A DNA stretch of 64,000 bases from Termitomyces sp. T153. Lineage: Eukaryota > Basidiomycota > Agaricomycetes > Agaricales > Lyophyllaceae. This document shows, in pieces, positions 34,778-45,978 of this stretch (positions are counted from its first letter, which is position 1; the number at the start of each line of letters is the position of its first letter). The translations under genes and the position numbers were made by a program. The stretch covers positions 62,001 through 126,000 of the forward strand of contig JACKQL020000109.1 of NCBI GenBank assembly GCA_018296165.2, read 5' to 3'. The notes under the pieces were generated by a model. That model searched no databases and was not told the origin of the DNA. It saw nothing but the letters and a program-made list of their open reading frames with translations.

Positions 34778-35927
34778 TGTCAGGTTCCGCTGACCTCGGG
34801 GGCTCAGCTGCACTGGGTGAGTCCTTACTAGGTGGGCGTGATCCCCTTGCACTGGTAACCGAACACTCAAAAACGTCCGGGCACTGATGTCTTGTGTGGA
34901 TAGTTGGTGGGATGTGATTCAGACAGATCTGGGAAGGTCCGGAGAAGTCGGGTTGCAAGGAAATGGGATGGTCTTGGCAGGGTTCAGGCAGAAGACCGTA
35001 TGGGAGATTCGCGGAAGCGAAGGAGTGGACAGCTGTGTGATCAATGGGAGCGGAGCCGGGGTTTGATGGGAGATCAATTGGAGTTGATGGAGTCCGGGAC
35101 CGAGCGAAGAGCAAGGTTTGGACCCAGTGAAAGAGTGTTGGGGTTTGTGATCGTAATCTCAGAGTTCGTGAGGTCGTTTAGGTTGATGAGGACTTGGGCA
35201 CAATGGCCAGACGGAGTCACCGAGACAGCGTCAGACAAAATGGAATGGGGTTGATATGGAACAAGAGCAGATTCGAGTGGAGATACAAAACAATAACGAG
35301 AACAATAACGAAATGGAGACGAGATAAGACCAGGAGACTGAGATAAGACCAGGAGACTGAGAGTAAGGGGAACAAGACACAAAACACAAAACACAAAACA
35401 CAAAAAGGAAACAATCAGACCATAGTTAACATTAAGCAATATCAAGACTAGAGTACGAAGAGCTACTCGACGGCTTATATACTGACTACCAGAGAACTTT
35501 GGGGTACGTCGGCTGCGGCGGTGGGGCTTGGCGGAGCTTGACGGAGTGGGCGGGTGTCAGTTGCGATCGAGGATCGGGCCGTGCTGATACGTTGATGGGA
35601 TCATTTGGGGAATGCGGGTCACCCTGAGGTTGTCGTGATACTCCAGAATAGGTTGGAGGAACCAGGGTGTTGAGTTGATGATGGGTGGCAAAGATCGGGA
35701 ACAGCAGGGGTGGTTCTCGGGGTTCGGGAGACCCAGGGTAAGTGTCAGTGGCTGCGGGTAAGGCACCGAAGTTGGCCAGGGGGCCGTCGGAGTTAGCCGG
35801 GGAGGCATCAGAGTTAGCCAAAATAGGCGTGGGGCATGGGCAGAAGTTCGGCGGAGCGTCGGGGTTTTTTTTGGGGGTTCGGGGGTTGATGGACAATGTG
35901 CGGGGGTTCAGGGGACGGGTCGTGACA
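34778..35927 (-). mobile_element. 3' LTR of A2
   Basis: 1150 bp, TGTCAGGTTCCGCTGACC...GTCGTGACA on the plus strand. It is followed at 35928-35942 by the polypurine tract (CTGAAGGGGGGGTGA on the minus strand). TATA box near 35478. Confidence 0.92.
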
Positions 35928-36140
35928 TCACCCCCCCTTCAGCGTTGAGACTCTTTGAGACGCGGGGGGCAGGACAGGGATTGGCGGGGCGTGGGAGTCA
36001 AAGCCAAGCAATATTGATCAATCTGCAGCGAGTGATAGCGGCGTGGGAGACAAAGTCAAAGCGCAGCTGCCGCTTTGTCAGGGTTCTCCTCAATCAATTT
36101 AAAAGCTTTGGACGTATCCCGGGATTTCCCAAATTTCGTC

Positions 36141-39100
36141 ATGTCTCCCCCCAGCGTTCCAGTAGTCCCTTCTGCTGATTTGGACGAGGTGGTGGTGTAC
36201 AACAGTAGGGGGGAGGAGTTTGAGCGTTGGCGCCGTGCTAGTGTCAGGGACCAGAGTCATAAGTGGTGTTGACTTGTCTTTTCGGGATGATGGACGGGGC
36301 TTTTGTAGAGTCGTCCATGGTGGTGGTGGTGGATTTTCCGGGGGTTCCTGTCACGACCCGTTCCCCGAAACCCCGCACATCGTCCATCAACCCCCCAAAC
36401 CCCCAAAGGGACCCCCAACGCTCCGCCAAACTTCCGCCCATGCCCCGCGCCTACTTCGGCTAACTCCGACACCTCCCCGGCTAACTCCGACGGCCCCCTG
36501 GCCAACTTCGGTGCCTGCCCCGCAGCCACTGACACTTACCCTGGGCTTCCCGAACCCCGAGAACCACCCCCACTGTTCCCAATCTTCGCCACCCATCATC
36601 AACTCAACACCCTGCTTCCTCCGACCTATTCCGGAGTATCACGACAACCTCGGGGCAACCCGCGTTCTCCAATGATCCCATCAACGTATCAGCGCGGCAC
36701 GATCTTCGATCACAACCAACACCCGCCCACTCCGTCAAGCCCCACCAAGCCCCGCCGCCACAGCCGACATACCCCGAAGTCCTCCGGTAGTCAGTATATA
36801 AGTCATCGAGTAGCTCTTTGTACTCTAGTCTTGATATTGCTTAAACGTTACCTATGGTCTGATTGTTTCCTTTTCATGTTTTGTGTTTCGTGTTTTGTGT
36901 CTCATTCTCCTTACTCTCAGTCTCCCGGTCTTATCTCAGTCTCCCGGTCTTGTCTTGTCTCCATTTCGTTATCGTTCTCATTATCGTTTCGTATCTCCAC
37001 TCGAATCTACTCTTGTTCCATATTGTCTCGTCCGACGCTGTCTCGGTAACTCCGTCAGACCATTGTGCCCAAGTCTTCATCAACCCTAACGACCTCACAG
37101 CGATTACAATTACGAACCCCGACACTCCTTTACCAGGTCCGAACCTCACTCTTTGCTTGGTCCCGGACTCCATCAGCTCCAAATGATCTCCCATCAAACC
37201 CCGGCTCCGTCCCCATTGATCACACAGCCACCTACTCCCTTGCTTCCGCAAATCCCCCGTACGGCCTTCTGCCTGAACCCCGCCAAGACCGTCTCGTTTC
37301 CCCACAATCCGACTTCTCCGGACCTTCCCGGATCTGTCTGGATCACATCTCCCCAACTGCCCGCGCAACCCACCAGGACCCGGAACGTCTTCGAGTGTTC
37401 GGTTACCAATGCAGGGGAATCACGCCCGCCTAGTAAGGACTTGCCCAGTGCAGCTGAGCCCCCAGGGTCAGCAGAACCTGACATAATATCAAGACTCTGC
37501 CTTACCCCATCCGTGATGCCCGCATTATCTCCGCACACACGATCAAATGACTCTGATGTCTATGGTCTACCTGTGCCTGGAAACCCTTATGATTCGTACG
37601 GCCCTGCCCAATTTGCCGAGGTACATTGAGTCGCGGATCCGACACAAAACGTCCCCTCCGCTCCGGTTACTTTCATACAATGGCTCCCCCCACGGACACC
37701 CTCCCCAACTCACACCCAACTCCCAACCCCTCGCGCAAACCGTCAAATCATCTTCCACCTCACTCTCACACTCTCCACCAACTCCGCTCTCTCGCACAAA
37801 GTTGGCCCCGACATCACCCAAAGAATAACATCCTAAAGCCTGGCGACCATCCGATCAAACGAGTAACAAGGTCTCCAGCACTGCGCCAGCCCTCCGACCA
37901 ACAATAACGCCAACCTGCCGCGGAACAGTCACCCACTGCGTGAGGATCGCCAGCTATGAAGAGACCACTGAGAATGCGCTTCTCCAAAGCCCGCCTGTGG
38001 ATCTACTGGCCCACCAGCAACCCTGCAGACCGATGAACACGACTAATCACCAACAACGTCACCGAACCCTATTATCAACCCCCTCCAAGGAACTAAACCC
38101 TCTGACAACTAGCCCCGAAACCACCAAAATCAAGCTCGACCCCACCACCCCAACCACCAAACAAGAACCTCAGACCTAGGCTATGCTCCAACCCCATGAC
38201 CTGCTTCCGGACCTTGATTGATTGGCCGTCACCTCCGCCCAACAAATGAAGGGGCCCCGACTCCCCCGACCCGACCCCGACAACCCCGGAACAAGACCAA
38301 AGCATCCCCAAGCCTCTAGACGTTAATAAGGAGAACCACGGCACCCCACTCCCGACGAGGGACAACTCCGGACCACGCCGCTAGTTCACCACCCTCCCCC
38401 ACACAATCCGGAGCCCCCGACAATGAGGATCCTGGACGCCAAAACCCCCCCGCATGCCACCCCCGAGCTTAAACTCCACCACCAGACTACGCCACCTCCC
38501 ATGAAGGAATCCTCAGCATAGGAGCCACCCCGAACTAACTATAGGAAAAAGGACCCTATATGAAGTAGTTCCCTAAGTACTCTCAATTCGCTGACATGTT
38601 CATATAAGGGAGGGAGAAGCCCCACCATCATCCAAAAAATGACGATGGGCCGTTTAAGCGACCCGACGACCCAAAGGGCACGCGCTCCAATATCCTCAAA
38701 GGACCTCCCCCACCTGGCTCGACAACCCAAACAACCCCGCGCCAGCCCAAAACTGTCCCACCCAGACCCCTCCAAACCCTTCAACACAGCTCTGGACCCT
38801 GGCGACACAACTCCAGGGCCTCCGCTCCGACCACAACATTTGACCAAGAGGACTCACGGCGCCAGCTCGACAATGATGCCCTGGTAGCCCCAACTCCACG
38901 ACAGAAATCACCACCCACTCCGAATCCCGCCCCTACACCGGAATATGTCCCCCCGAACAGGGACCACCTCACCGGAGCCTCCAGAAAAGCAGGCAGTGCC
39001 TCTCCCCACTGCCACTCCCACACTTGCAACAATCTCCGGGCTGCTCCGGAACACAAATGAAGAGTAGCCTCGACCCTGCCGCATCTCCTGGGGAGCCCCA

Positions 39101-42100
39101 CTCCAGTGCCTCCCCACGGCCGACCTCCCCGCGGCCCCGACAACCATGAGCAACCAATAAACCCCCACCAAGTGACCCTTGAATTGACTCCAGGACCACC
39201 CACTTTCTTCCCGATGAAGGAACCACCGACCCCCGAACCTCCGAACTCAAGGAAGTATCAGAAATATGTAAGACCCCCTTTGTCCACCTCGGGCTTACCT
39301 TTGGTCAGGAGAGCAATATCACGTAGATGATCCGGAACCCCAAATTTCAGCCCCGGACCCGAAGGAACTGGCTGGGACTAATCACCCCGCATCCTACCCC
39401 CTCAGTCATCGACGCTCCGGAGCACACCAAAGCGCCACCCGAAGCAGGCCCGCCCACAGACGCAACACTCCGGAACACGACCCCGACCCGAACCAACTAT
39501 ACCGCAAGGACGAACCTCGCCTCAACAAACCCCGCCAATGAAGAAGGCCCCGCCGCCCTCGCCACCGGTGCCGGCATAAGGGCCAGACCATGGGAAGACC
39601 CCCATTACCCTCCGCCAACCGCACCGCCGAGACAACTAAAGCCCCAAACCCGTTGGGCACCGTGAAGGATTCGAAGGCCCACCCTCCACTACCAATACGG
39701 CGCACGTCTCCTACACCCCCAGTCGGAATTTCCAAGAATCGAACTCAATGACACCGCCCGAAATGCCGGGAACTCCCACCAGAGAACTCCCACCACCCCC
39801 GCCAGACCTCGGGAGCCCTCCTGCGATGCCCCGCCCCGTCCCAACAAACCCCGGGACTAGCCAGCGCAGACGGCACTAACGGGCGTAACCCCCGCCTTTG
39901 GACTCACTAGGGATTCAACTCCCTCTCACACCCCTGCGTGGACCAAGAAAAGACATGTTTGCGTACCAAAAAAAATTATATATACAATAGACGGGGGAGG
40001 CAGCAAGTCTGAGAAGCGACAAGAAACGAAGCCCACACTCATCTCACTCCCTCCCCAGGCCCCCCGGCAACCCAACCCCCAGGTCGACCTCCATCTGGGC
40101 CCGCACCACCGCTAAGATCTCCGCCAACCCCGGCAATGCCTCCCCCGCGTCGGCCGCCACCTCCCACCACGATCCCAGGGCCACCGCATTGCGCCGCCGA
40201 TGCCCCGCCAGCAACCTCTCCAACCGCGCCATCCCCTGCTGCAACTCTGGAGGCTGGACTGCGGACCCCTGCGTCAACCCGTCCTGAATCGACGCAAACA
40301 CTGCAGAGGCACCGTCCAAGAGGACCCAATGCTCCCGCACCCAGCCTAAACTCAGAAAGTGAACCGTCAATAACGAACGGAGGAACGGGAGACAACTCAC
40401 GAAGGATCCCCACGCGACCCGAGGCGGCCTCGTTGGCCAACCAATCCTCCCTCCGCCTCGCCGCCTCCAGCTCCGCCCACAACGCATCCCCCTCTGGAAC
40501 TCGTCCCTGCCCCTCCGCTTCCCCCACGGGCTGCCCCTCCACCTGCGCCAGATGTTCCCGCAAACCCCACACCTCTAGCGCTCACTCCATCGCCACGTGC
40601 ACCGAAGTATTCCTCTCCCGCTCCATCACTTCCTTCTCCGTCCGCGCCGCGTCACGATCCTCCCTCGCCCATCGGAGCTCACCCTCCCGTACTGCCAACG
40701 ACGTCGTCAAGGCCTCCACCTGCTTGCAAAGGAAGACCTCCGTGATTGAAGGAATCGGCGTGGGGGGACTCGACGACTGCTCCGAGGGGACGCCCGGGAC
40801 AGGAGAAAAGAGGGAGGACTCTGGAGGCCCCGCCGACAACTCACGCCCACGTGGCCTCTTGCTGGGTCCCGCCCCCGAGGGCGGGGAAGCTTGACGCTTC
40901 CCCCGAACCATCGCCGAGGACGCCCCCTTCCCCTTTGGCATCGCGGGACGAAACTTGGTCTGCTTCAGAACCCCCGGAAAATCCACTACCACCACCACGG
41001 ACGACTCTAAGGGAGCCCCGTCAATCATCCCGAAAAGAAAGGTCGACAACACTCACAACTCCGGTCCCTGACGCTACCCCGGCGCCGACGCTCGAACTCC
41101 TCACCCCCACTGTCGTACACCACCACCTCGTCCAAATCGGCGGGAGAGACTACTGGAACGCTGGGGGAAGACATGACGAAATTTGGGAAACCCCGGGGCA
41201 CGCTCAAAGCTTTTAATTGATTGAGGAGGACCCTGACAAAATGGCGGCCGCGCTTCGACTTCGTCTCCCACACCACTATCACTCGCTGCGGATTGATCAA
41301 TATTGCTCGGCTTCGACTCCCATGCCCCGCCAATCCCCGTCCTGCCCCCGCGTCTCGAAGGGTCTCGACGCTGAAAGGGGGGTGATGTCACGACCCGTTC
41401 CCCGAAACCCCGCACATCATCCATCAACCCCCCAAACCCCCAAAGGGACCCCCAACGCTCCGCCAAACTTCCGCCCATGCCCCGCGCCTACTTCGGCTAA
41501 CTCCGACACCTCCCCGGCTAACTCCGACGGCCCCCTGGCCAACTTCGGTGCCTGCCCTGCAGCCACTGACACTTACCCTGGGCTTCCCAAACCCCGAGAA
41601 CCACCCCTGCTGTTCCCAATCTTTGCCACCCATCATCAACTCAACACCCTGCTTCCTCCGACCTATTCCGGAGTATCACGACAACCTCGGGGCAACCTGC
41701 ATTCTCCAATGATCCCATCAACGTATCAGCGCGGCACAATCTTCGATCACAACCAACACCTGCCCACTCCGTCAAGCCCCACCAAGCCCCGCTGCCACAG
41801 CCGACATACCCCGAAGTCCTCCGGTAGTCAGTATATAAGTCATCGAGTAGCTCTTTGTACTCTAGTCTTGATATTGCTTAAACGTTACCTATGGTCTGAT
41901 TGTTTCCTTTTCGTGTTTTGTGTTTCGTGTTTCGTGTCTCATTCTCCTTACTCTCAGTCTCCCGGTCTTATCTCAGTCTCCCGGTCTTGTCTTGTCTCCA
42001 TTTCATTATTGTTCTCGTTATCGTTTTGTATCTCCACTCGAATCTACTCTTGTTCCATATTGTCTTGTCCGACGCTGTCTCGGTAACTCCGTCAGACCAT

Positions 42101-43448
42101 TGTGCCCAAGTCTTCATCAACCCTAACGACCTCACAAACTCCACGATTACAATTACGAACCCTGACACTCCTTTACCAGGTCCGAACCTCACTCTTTGCT
42201 CGGTCCCGGACTCCATCAGCTCCAAATGATCTCCCATCAAACCCTGGCTCCGTCCCCATTGATCACACAGCCACCTACTCCCTTGCTTCCGCAAATCCCC
42301 CATACGGCCTTCTGCCTGAACCCCGCCAAGACCGTCTCGTTTCCCCACAATCCGACTTTTCCGGACCTTCCTGGATCTGTCTGGATCACATCTCCCCAAC
42401 TGCCCGCGCAACCCACCAGGACCCGGAACGTCTTCGAGTGTTTGGTTACCAATGCAGGGGAATCACGCCCGCCTAGTAAGGACTCGCCCAGTGCAGCTGA
42501 GCCCCCGGGGTCAGCGGAACCTGACAGTTCCGAAATGGACCAAGTTTTGTCCTGCGTTGCCGAAGGGGAAGGGGGCGTCCTCGGCAGTGGTTTGGGGGAA
42601 GCATCGAGCCTCCCTGCCCTTGGGGGCGGGACCCACCAAGAGGCCACGTGGGTGCGAGTCATCGGCGGGGCCTCCGGAGTCTTCCCTTTTTTCTCCTACC
42701 CCAGGCATTCCCTCGGAACGGTCGTCGAGTCCCCCCACGCCTATTCCTTCGATCATGTTTCTTTGCAAGCAGGTGGAGGCTTTGACGACGTCGTTGGCAG
42801 TATGGGAGGGTGAGCTCCGACGGGCAAGGGAGGATCATGACGTGGCGCAGACAGAGAAAGAAGCGATGGAGCGGGAGAGGAACACTTCGGTGCACGTGGC
42901 GACAGAGCAAGCGTTAGAGGTGCGGGGCTTGCGGGAGTGCCTGATGCAGATGGAGGGGCAGCCCATGGGGGAGGCGGAGGGGCAGGGACGAGCTCTGGAG
43001 GGGGATGGGCTGTGGGTGGAGCTGGAGGCGGCGAGGCGGAGGGAGGACTGGTTGGCCAACGAGGCCACTTCGGGGCACATGGGAATCCTTTGTGAGTTGT
43101 CTCCCGTTCCTCCGTTCGTTACTGACAGTTCATTTTCTGGGTTTAGGCTGGGTGCAGGAGCATCGGGTCCTCTTGGACGGTGCCTCCACAGCGTTTGCGT
43201 CGATTCAGGACGGGTTGATGCAGGGGTCTGCAGTTCAGCCTCCAGAGTTGCAGCAGGGGATGGCACGATTGGAGAGGTTGTTGGTGGGGCATTGGCGACG
43301 CAATGCAGTGGCCCCGGGGTCGTGGTGGGAGGTGGCGGCTGATGCGGGGGAGGTGCTGCTGGGGTTGGCGGAGGTCTTAGCGGTGGTGTGGGCCCAGATG
43401 GAAGTTGACCTGGGGGTTGGGTTGCCGGGGGGTCCAGGGAGGGAGTGA
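36141..43448 (+). CDS. Antisense coiled-coil protein gene of A2, split by A3
   Basis: Plus strand, opposite to A2. Exon 1 at 36141-about 36255 (MSPPSVPVV, DLDEVVVYNSRGEEFE); exon 2 from about 36309 to 36348, resuming at 42532 after A3, to 43091; intron 43092-43146 (GTGAGT...TTACTGAC...TTTAG, 55 nt); exon 3 43147-43448. Exons 2 and 3 are open. Parts: acidic N terminus, a basic nuclear-signal-like patch (GPTKRPRG), a Pro/Ser-rich stretch, a coiled coil (FLCKQVEALTTSLAVWEGEL onward), a second helical part (ELEAARRREDWLANE), and a C-terminal helix-rich block (WVQEHRVLLDGAS, PELQQGMARLERLL). The first splice junction is not resolved; its likely donor is mutated here. Function unknown. Related coiled-coil proteins of unknown function seem common in Agaricomycetes (from memory). 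Confidence 0.65.
36349..37483 (+). mobile_element. 5' LTR of A3 with promoter
   Basis: 1135 bp, TGTCACGACCC...GAACCTGACA. TATA box TATATAAG at 36795-36802. The presumed transcript start AGTCTTGATATT is at 36837-36848. Confidence 0.92.
36795..36848 (+). promoter_or_regulatory. Core promoter and transcript start of the A-family LTR
   Basis: TATATAAG is followed about 40 bp later by AGTCTTGATATT. The 12-mer is exactly complementary to the primer-binding site at 37485-37496, which marks it as the likely RNA 5' end under a self-priming model. Confidence 0.6.
37485..37496 (+). other. Primer-binding site of A3, self-priming type
   Basis: AATATCAAGACT, one base after the LTR. It is the exact reverse complement of 36837-36848, with no extension of the match on either side. 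I see no evident tRNA 3'-end match (no TGG start). Confidence 0.7.
37516..37629 (+). CDS. Short sense ORF at the start of the A3 interior
   Basis: ATG 37516 to TGA 37627-37629, 37 codons (MPALSPHTRSND, DVYGLPVPGNPY). The A2 copy (minus strand, about 45945-45835) has the same start and the same TGA. A1 has a diverged version with a frame change. It could be an upstream ORF or the first piece of a decayed gag. No family match. Confidence 0.35.
   Translation: MPALSPHTRSNDSDVYGLPVPGNPYDSYGPAQFAEVH
37630..40043 (+). other. Sense interior of A3, no intact gene
   Basis: Many proline/threonine-rich short frames and no conserved domain. A pre-RT linker trace (AGTAGTTCCCTAAGTACTC, near 38568) corresponds to the one at 16200-16260 in A1. 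Sequence 39960-39985 (AAAAAAATTATATATACAAT) may be the 3' end region of the antisense gene read from the other strand. Confidence 0.45.
40044..41174 (-). pseudogene. Antisense coiled-coil protein gene of A3
   Basis: Minus strand. Exon 1 starts at ATG 41174 (MSSPSVPVVSPADLDE, VVYDSGGEEFERRRR) about 210 bp inside the 3' LTR. Exon 2 is 41006-40401 (acceptor CTTAG), with coiled coil FLCKQVEALTTSLAVREGEL and the SKRPRGRE basic patch. The intron at 40400-40346 (GTGAGT...TTTAG, 55 nt) joins phase 1 exactly into exon 3, 40345-40044 (WVREHWVLLDGASAV to the stop). A single in-frame TGA at 40582-40584 lies where A2 has CAA. Donor of intron 1 unresolved: GTGAGT near 41055 is the best consensus, but it would give a stop with this acceptor. 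The protein would be about 330 aa without the stop. Function unknown. Confidence 0.7.
41373..41385 (+). other. Polypurine tract of A3
   Basis: GAAAGGGGGGTGA directly before the 3' LTR at 41386. Confidence 0.8.
41386..42526 (+). mobile_element. 3' LTR of A3
   Basis: 1141 bp, very similar to 36349-37483. The differences are mostly transitions at CpG (for example cgtgttttg for catgttttg), so the insertion is recent. Confidence 0.92.
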
Positions 43449-45965
43449 GATGGGTGCAGGCCTTGTTTCTTGTTGCTCTCGGACTTGCCGCCTCCCTCGC
43501 CTTGTTGTATATAATTTTTTTGTACGCGAACATGCCCTCTTCTTGGTCCCTGGGCGTGTGAAGTGAGGTTTTAGTTTGTATGAGGGCGAAGTAAGCGAAA
43601 CACGCAGGGGTGTGAGAGGGAGTTGAATCCCTAGTGAATCCAGAGGCGGGGATTACGCCCATCAGTGCCGACTGTGCTGGCTAGTCCCGGGGTTTGTCAG
43701 GACGGGGCAGGGCATCGCAGGGAGGGCTCCCGGGGTCTGGTGAGGGTGGTGGGAGTTCTCCGGTGGAGTTCCGTGGTGTTTCGGAGTGTTGTATTGCGTT
43801 TGATTCTCGGAATTTCTGACCAGGAGTGTAGGGGTTTTCTTTGGTCTGCAGCGGGAACATGCGCCGTGTTGGTATCAGAGGGCAGACCTTTGAATCTTTC
43901 ACGGGTGTCCAGCGGTTCGGGGCTTTGATCTTCTTGGCCGTGCGGTTGGCAGGGGGGACAGAGGTCTTCCCAGGATCTGGCCCTTATGTCGGCGCTGGTG
44001 GCAAAGGTGGCGGGGCCCTCTTCATTGGTGGGGGTCGGTGGGGCGGGGTTCGTCCTCGCAGCATAGTTGGTCCGGGTCGGGGTCGTGTTTCGGAGTGTTG
44101 CATCTGTGGACGGGCATGTTTCGAGTGGTGCTTTGGTGTGCTCTGGAGTGTCGATGACCAAGGGGGCAGGATGCGGGGTGATCAGTCCTGACCAGTTCCT
44201 TTGGGGTCCGGGGCCGTAATTTGAGGTCCCGGATCATCTACATGACATTGCTTTCCTGACCAAAGGTAAGTCCCAAGACGGACAGAGGGGTCTTACGTAT
44301 TTCTGATACTTCCTCGAGTTCAGAGGTCTGGGGGTCGGTGGTTCCTTCATCAGGGAAGAAGTGGGTGGTCCCAGAGTCGACACAAGGGTCACTCGGTGGG
44401 GGTATGTTGGTTGTTCACAGTTGTTGGGGCGGCAGGGAGGTCGGTCGTGGGGAGGCACTGGAGTGGGGCTCCCCGGGAGTCGTGGCAGGGTCGAGGCAAC
44501 TCTTCATTTGTGTTCCGGAGCGGCCCGGAGATTGTTGCAAGTGTGGGGGTGGCAGTGGGGAGAGGCACCGCTCGCTTTTCTGGATGCTCCGATGATGTGG
44601 TCCCTGTTCGACGGACATATTCCGGCATAGGGGCAGGATCCGGAGCGGGTGGTGTTTTATGTCGTGGAGTTGGGGCTACCAGGGCATCATTGTTGGGCTG
44701 GCGCCGTGGGTTCTCTTGATCAAATGTTGTGGTTGGAGCGGAGGCCCTGGAGTCGTGTCGCCAGGGTCTGGAGCTGTGTTGAAGAGTTCAGAGGGGGTCT
44801 GGGTCGGGCAGTTTTGGGCTGGCGCGGGGTTGTTTGGGTTGTCGAGCCAGGTGGGGGAGGTCCTTTGAGGATGTCGGAGCGTGTGCCCTTTGGGTCGTCA
44901 GGTTGCTTAAATGGCCGATCGTCGTTTTCTGGGTGGTGGTGGGGCTTCTCCCTCCCTTATATGAACATATCAGCAAATTTAGAGTACTTAGGGAACTACT
45001 TCGTATAGGGTCCTTTTTCCTATAGTTAGTTCGGGGTGGCTCCTATGCTGGGGATTCCTTCGTGGGAGGTAGCGGGGTCTGGTGGTGGAGTTTAGGTTCG
45101 GAGGTGGCATGCGGGGGGGGTTTGGCGTCCAGGGTCCTCATTGTCGGGGGCTCCGGATTGTGTGGGGAAGGGTGGTGAAATAGCAGCGTGGTCCAGAGTT
45201 GTCCCTTGTCGGGAGTGGGGTGCCGTGGTTCTCCTTATTAACGTCTAGAGGCTCGGGGATGTCTTGGTCTTGTTCCTGGGTTGTCGGGGTCGGGTCGGGA
45301 GTGTCAGGGCCCCTTTATTTGTGGGGCGGAGGTGACGGTCGAGTCGGCCGAGGTCCAGAAGCAGGTTCTGGGGTTGGAGCGTAGCCTAGGTCTGGGGTTC
45401 TTGCTCTGTTGTTGGTGATTAGTCGCATCGGCCTTCGGGGTTGCTAGTGGTTTGGTGGATCCACAGGTGGGCTTCGGGGAAGCGCATTCTCAGCGGTCTC
45501 ATCGTGGCTGGCAATCCTTCATGCAACGGGCAACTGTTTTGCGGCGGGTTGGCGTTATTGTTTGTCAGAGGGTTGTCGTGGTGCCGGAGACATTGTCGCT
45601 CATTTGGTCGGGTGGTCGCTGGGTTTTGGAATGCTGTTCTTTGGGTGACGTCGGGGTCAACTTTGTGCAAGAGAACGGAGTTGGCGGAGAGGGTAAGAGT
45701 GGGGTGGGAGATGATTTGACAGTTTGCACAAGGGGTTGGGGGTTGGGTGTGAGTTGGGGAGGGTGTCCATGGGGGGAGCCCTTGTATGAATGTAACCGGA
45801 GCGGAGGGGATGTTTGGTGTCGGATCCACAACTCAATGTGCCTCGGCAAATTGGGCAGGGCCGTACAAATCATAAGGGTTTCCAGGCATGGGTAGACCAT
45901 AGACATCGGAGTTATTTGATCGTGTGTGTGGAGATAATGCGGGCATCATGGACAGGGTAAGGTAG
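43449..45965 (-). other. Sense interior of A2, no intact gene
   Basis: Same content as 37484-40043 of A3 on the opposite strand. TATATAATTTTTTTGTACG near 43507 may be the 3'-end signal of the antisense gene. No RT, RNase H or integrase. Confidence 0.5.
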
Positions 45966-45977
45966 AGTCTTGATATT
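45966..45977 (-). other. Primer-binding site of A2, self-priming type
   Basis: The minus strand reads AATATCAAGACT and is exactly complementary to the transcript-start 12-mer of the A2 5' LTR (plus-strand AATATCAAGACT at 46639-46650). Confidence 0.7.
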
Positions 45978-45978
45978 A

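Larger units (their letters stand above)
36349..42526 (+). mobile_element. Element A3, complete A element nested in A2
   Basis: 6178 bp: LTRs 36349-37483 and 41386-42526, target duplication gttcc (36344-36348, 42527-42531), primer-binding site 37485-37496, polypurine tract 41373-41385. The orientation is opposite to A2, so the pair forms an inverted repeat over much of its length. It is inserted at the start of exon 2 of the A2 antisense gene. Confidence 0.95.

Noticed and set aside
37484..37500. tRNA-type primer-binding site in the A family
   Set aside because: The sequence after the LTR lacks a TGG start and instead matches the LTR transcript start, so self-priming explains it better.
40136..40894. 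252-codon plus-strand ORF in A3
   Set aside because: It is the complement of exons 2 and 3 of the minus-strand antisense gene. It is Pro/Arg/Ser-rich from GC skew and has no domain.
41217..42813. Plus-strand ORFs of 289 and 205 codons over the A3 LTR
   Set aside because: They lie across the LTR (41386-42526), whose promoter and start block make coding use unlikely. Equivalent ORFs appear in every CpG-rich LTR copy without conservation of frame.
42835..43662. 275-codon minus-strand ORF in A2
   Set aside because: Mirror of the plus-strand antisense gene in the CpG-rich copy; the same low-complexity composition.
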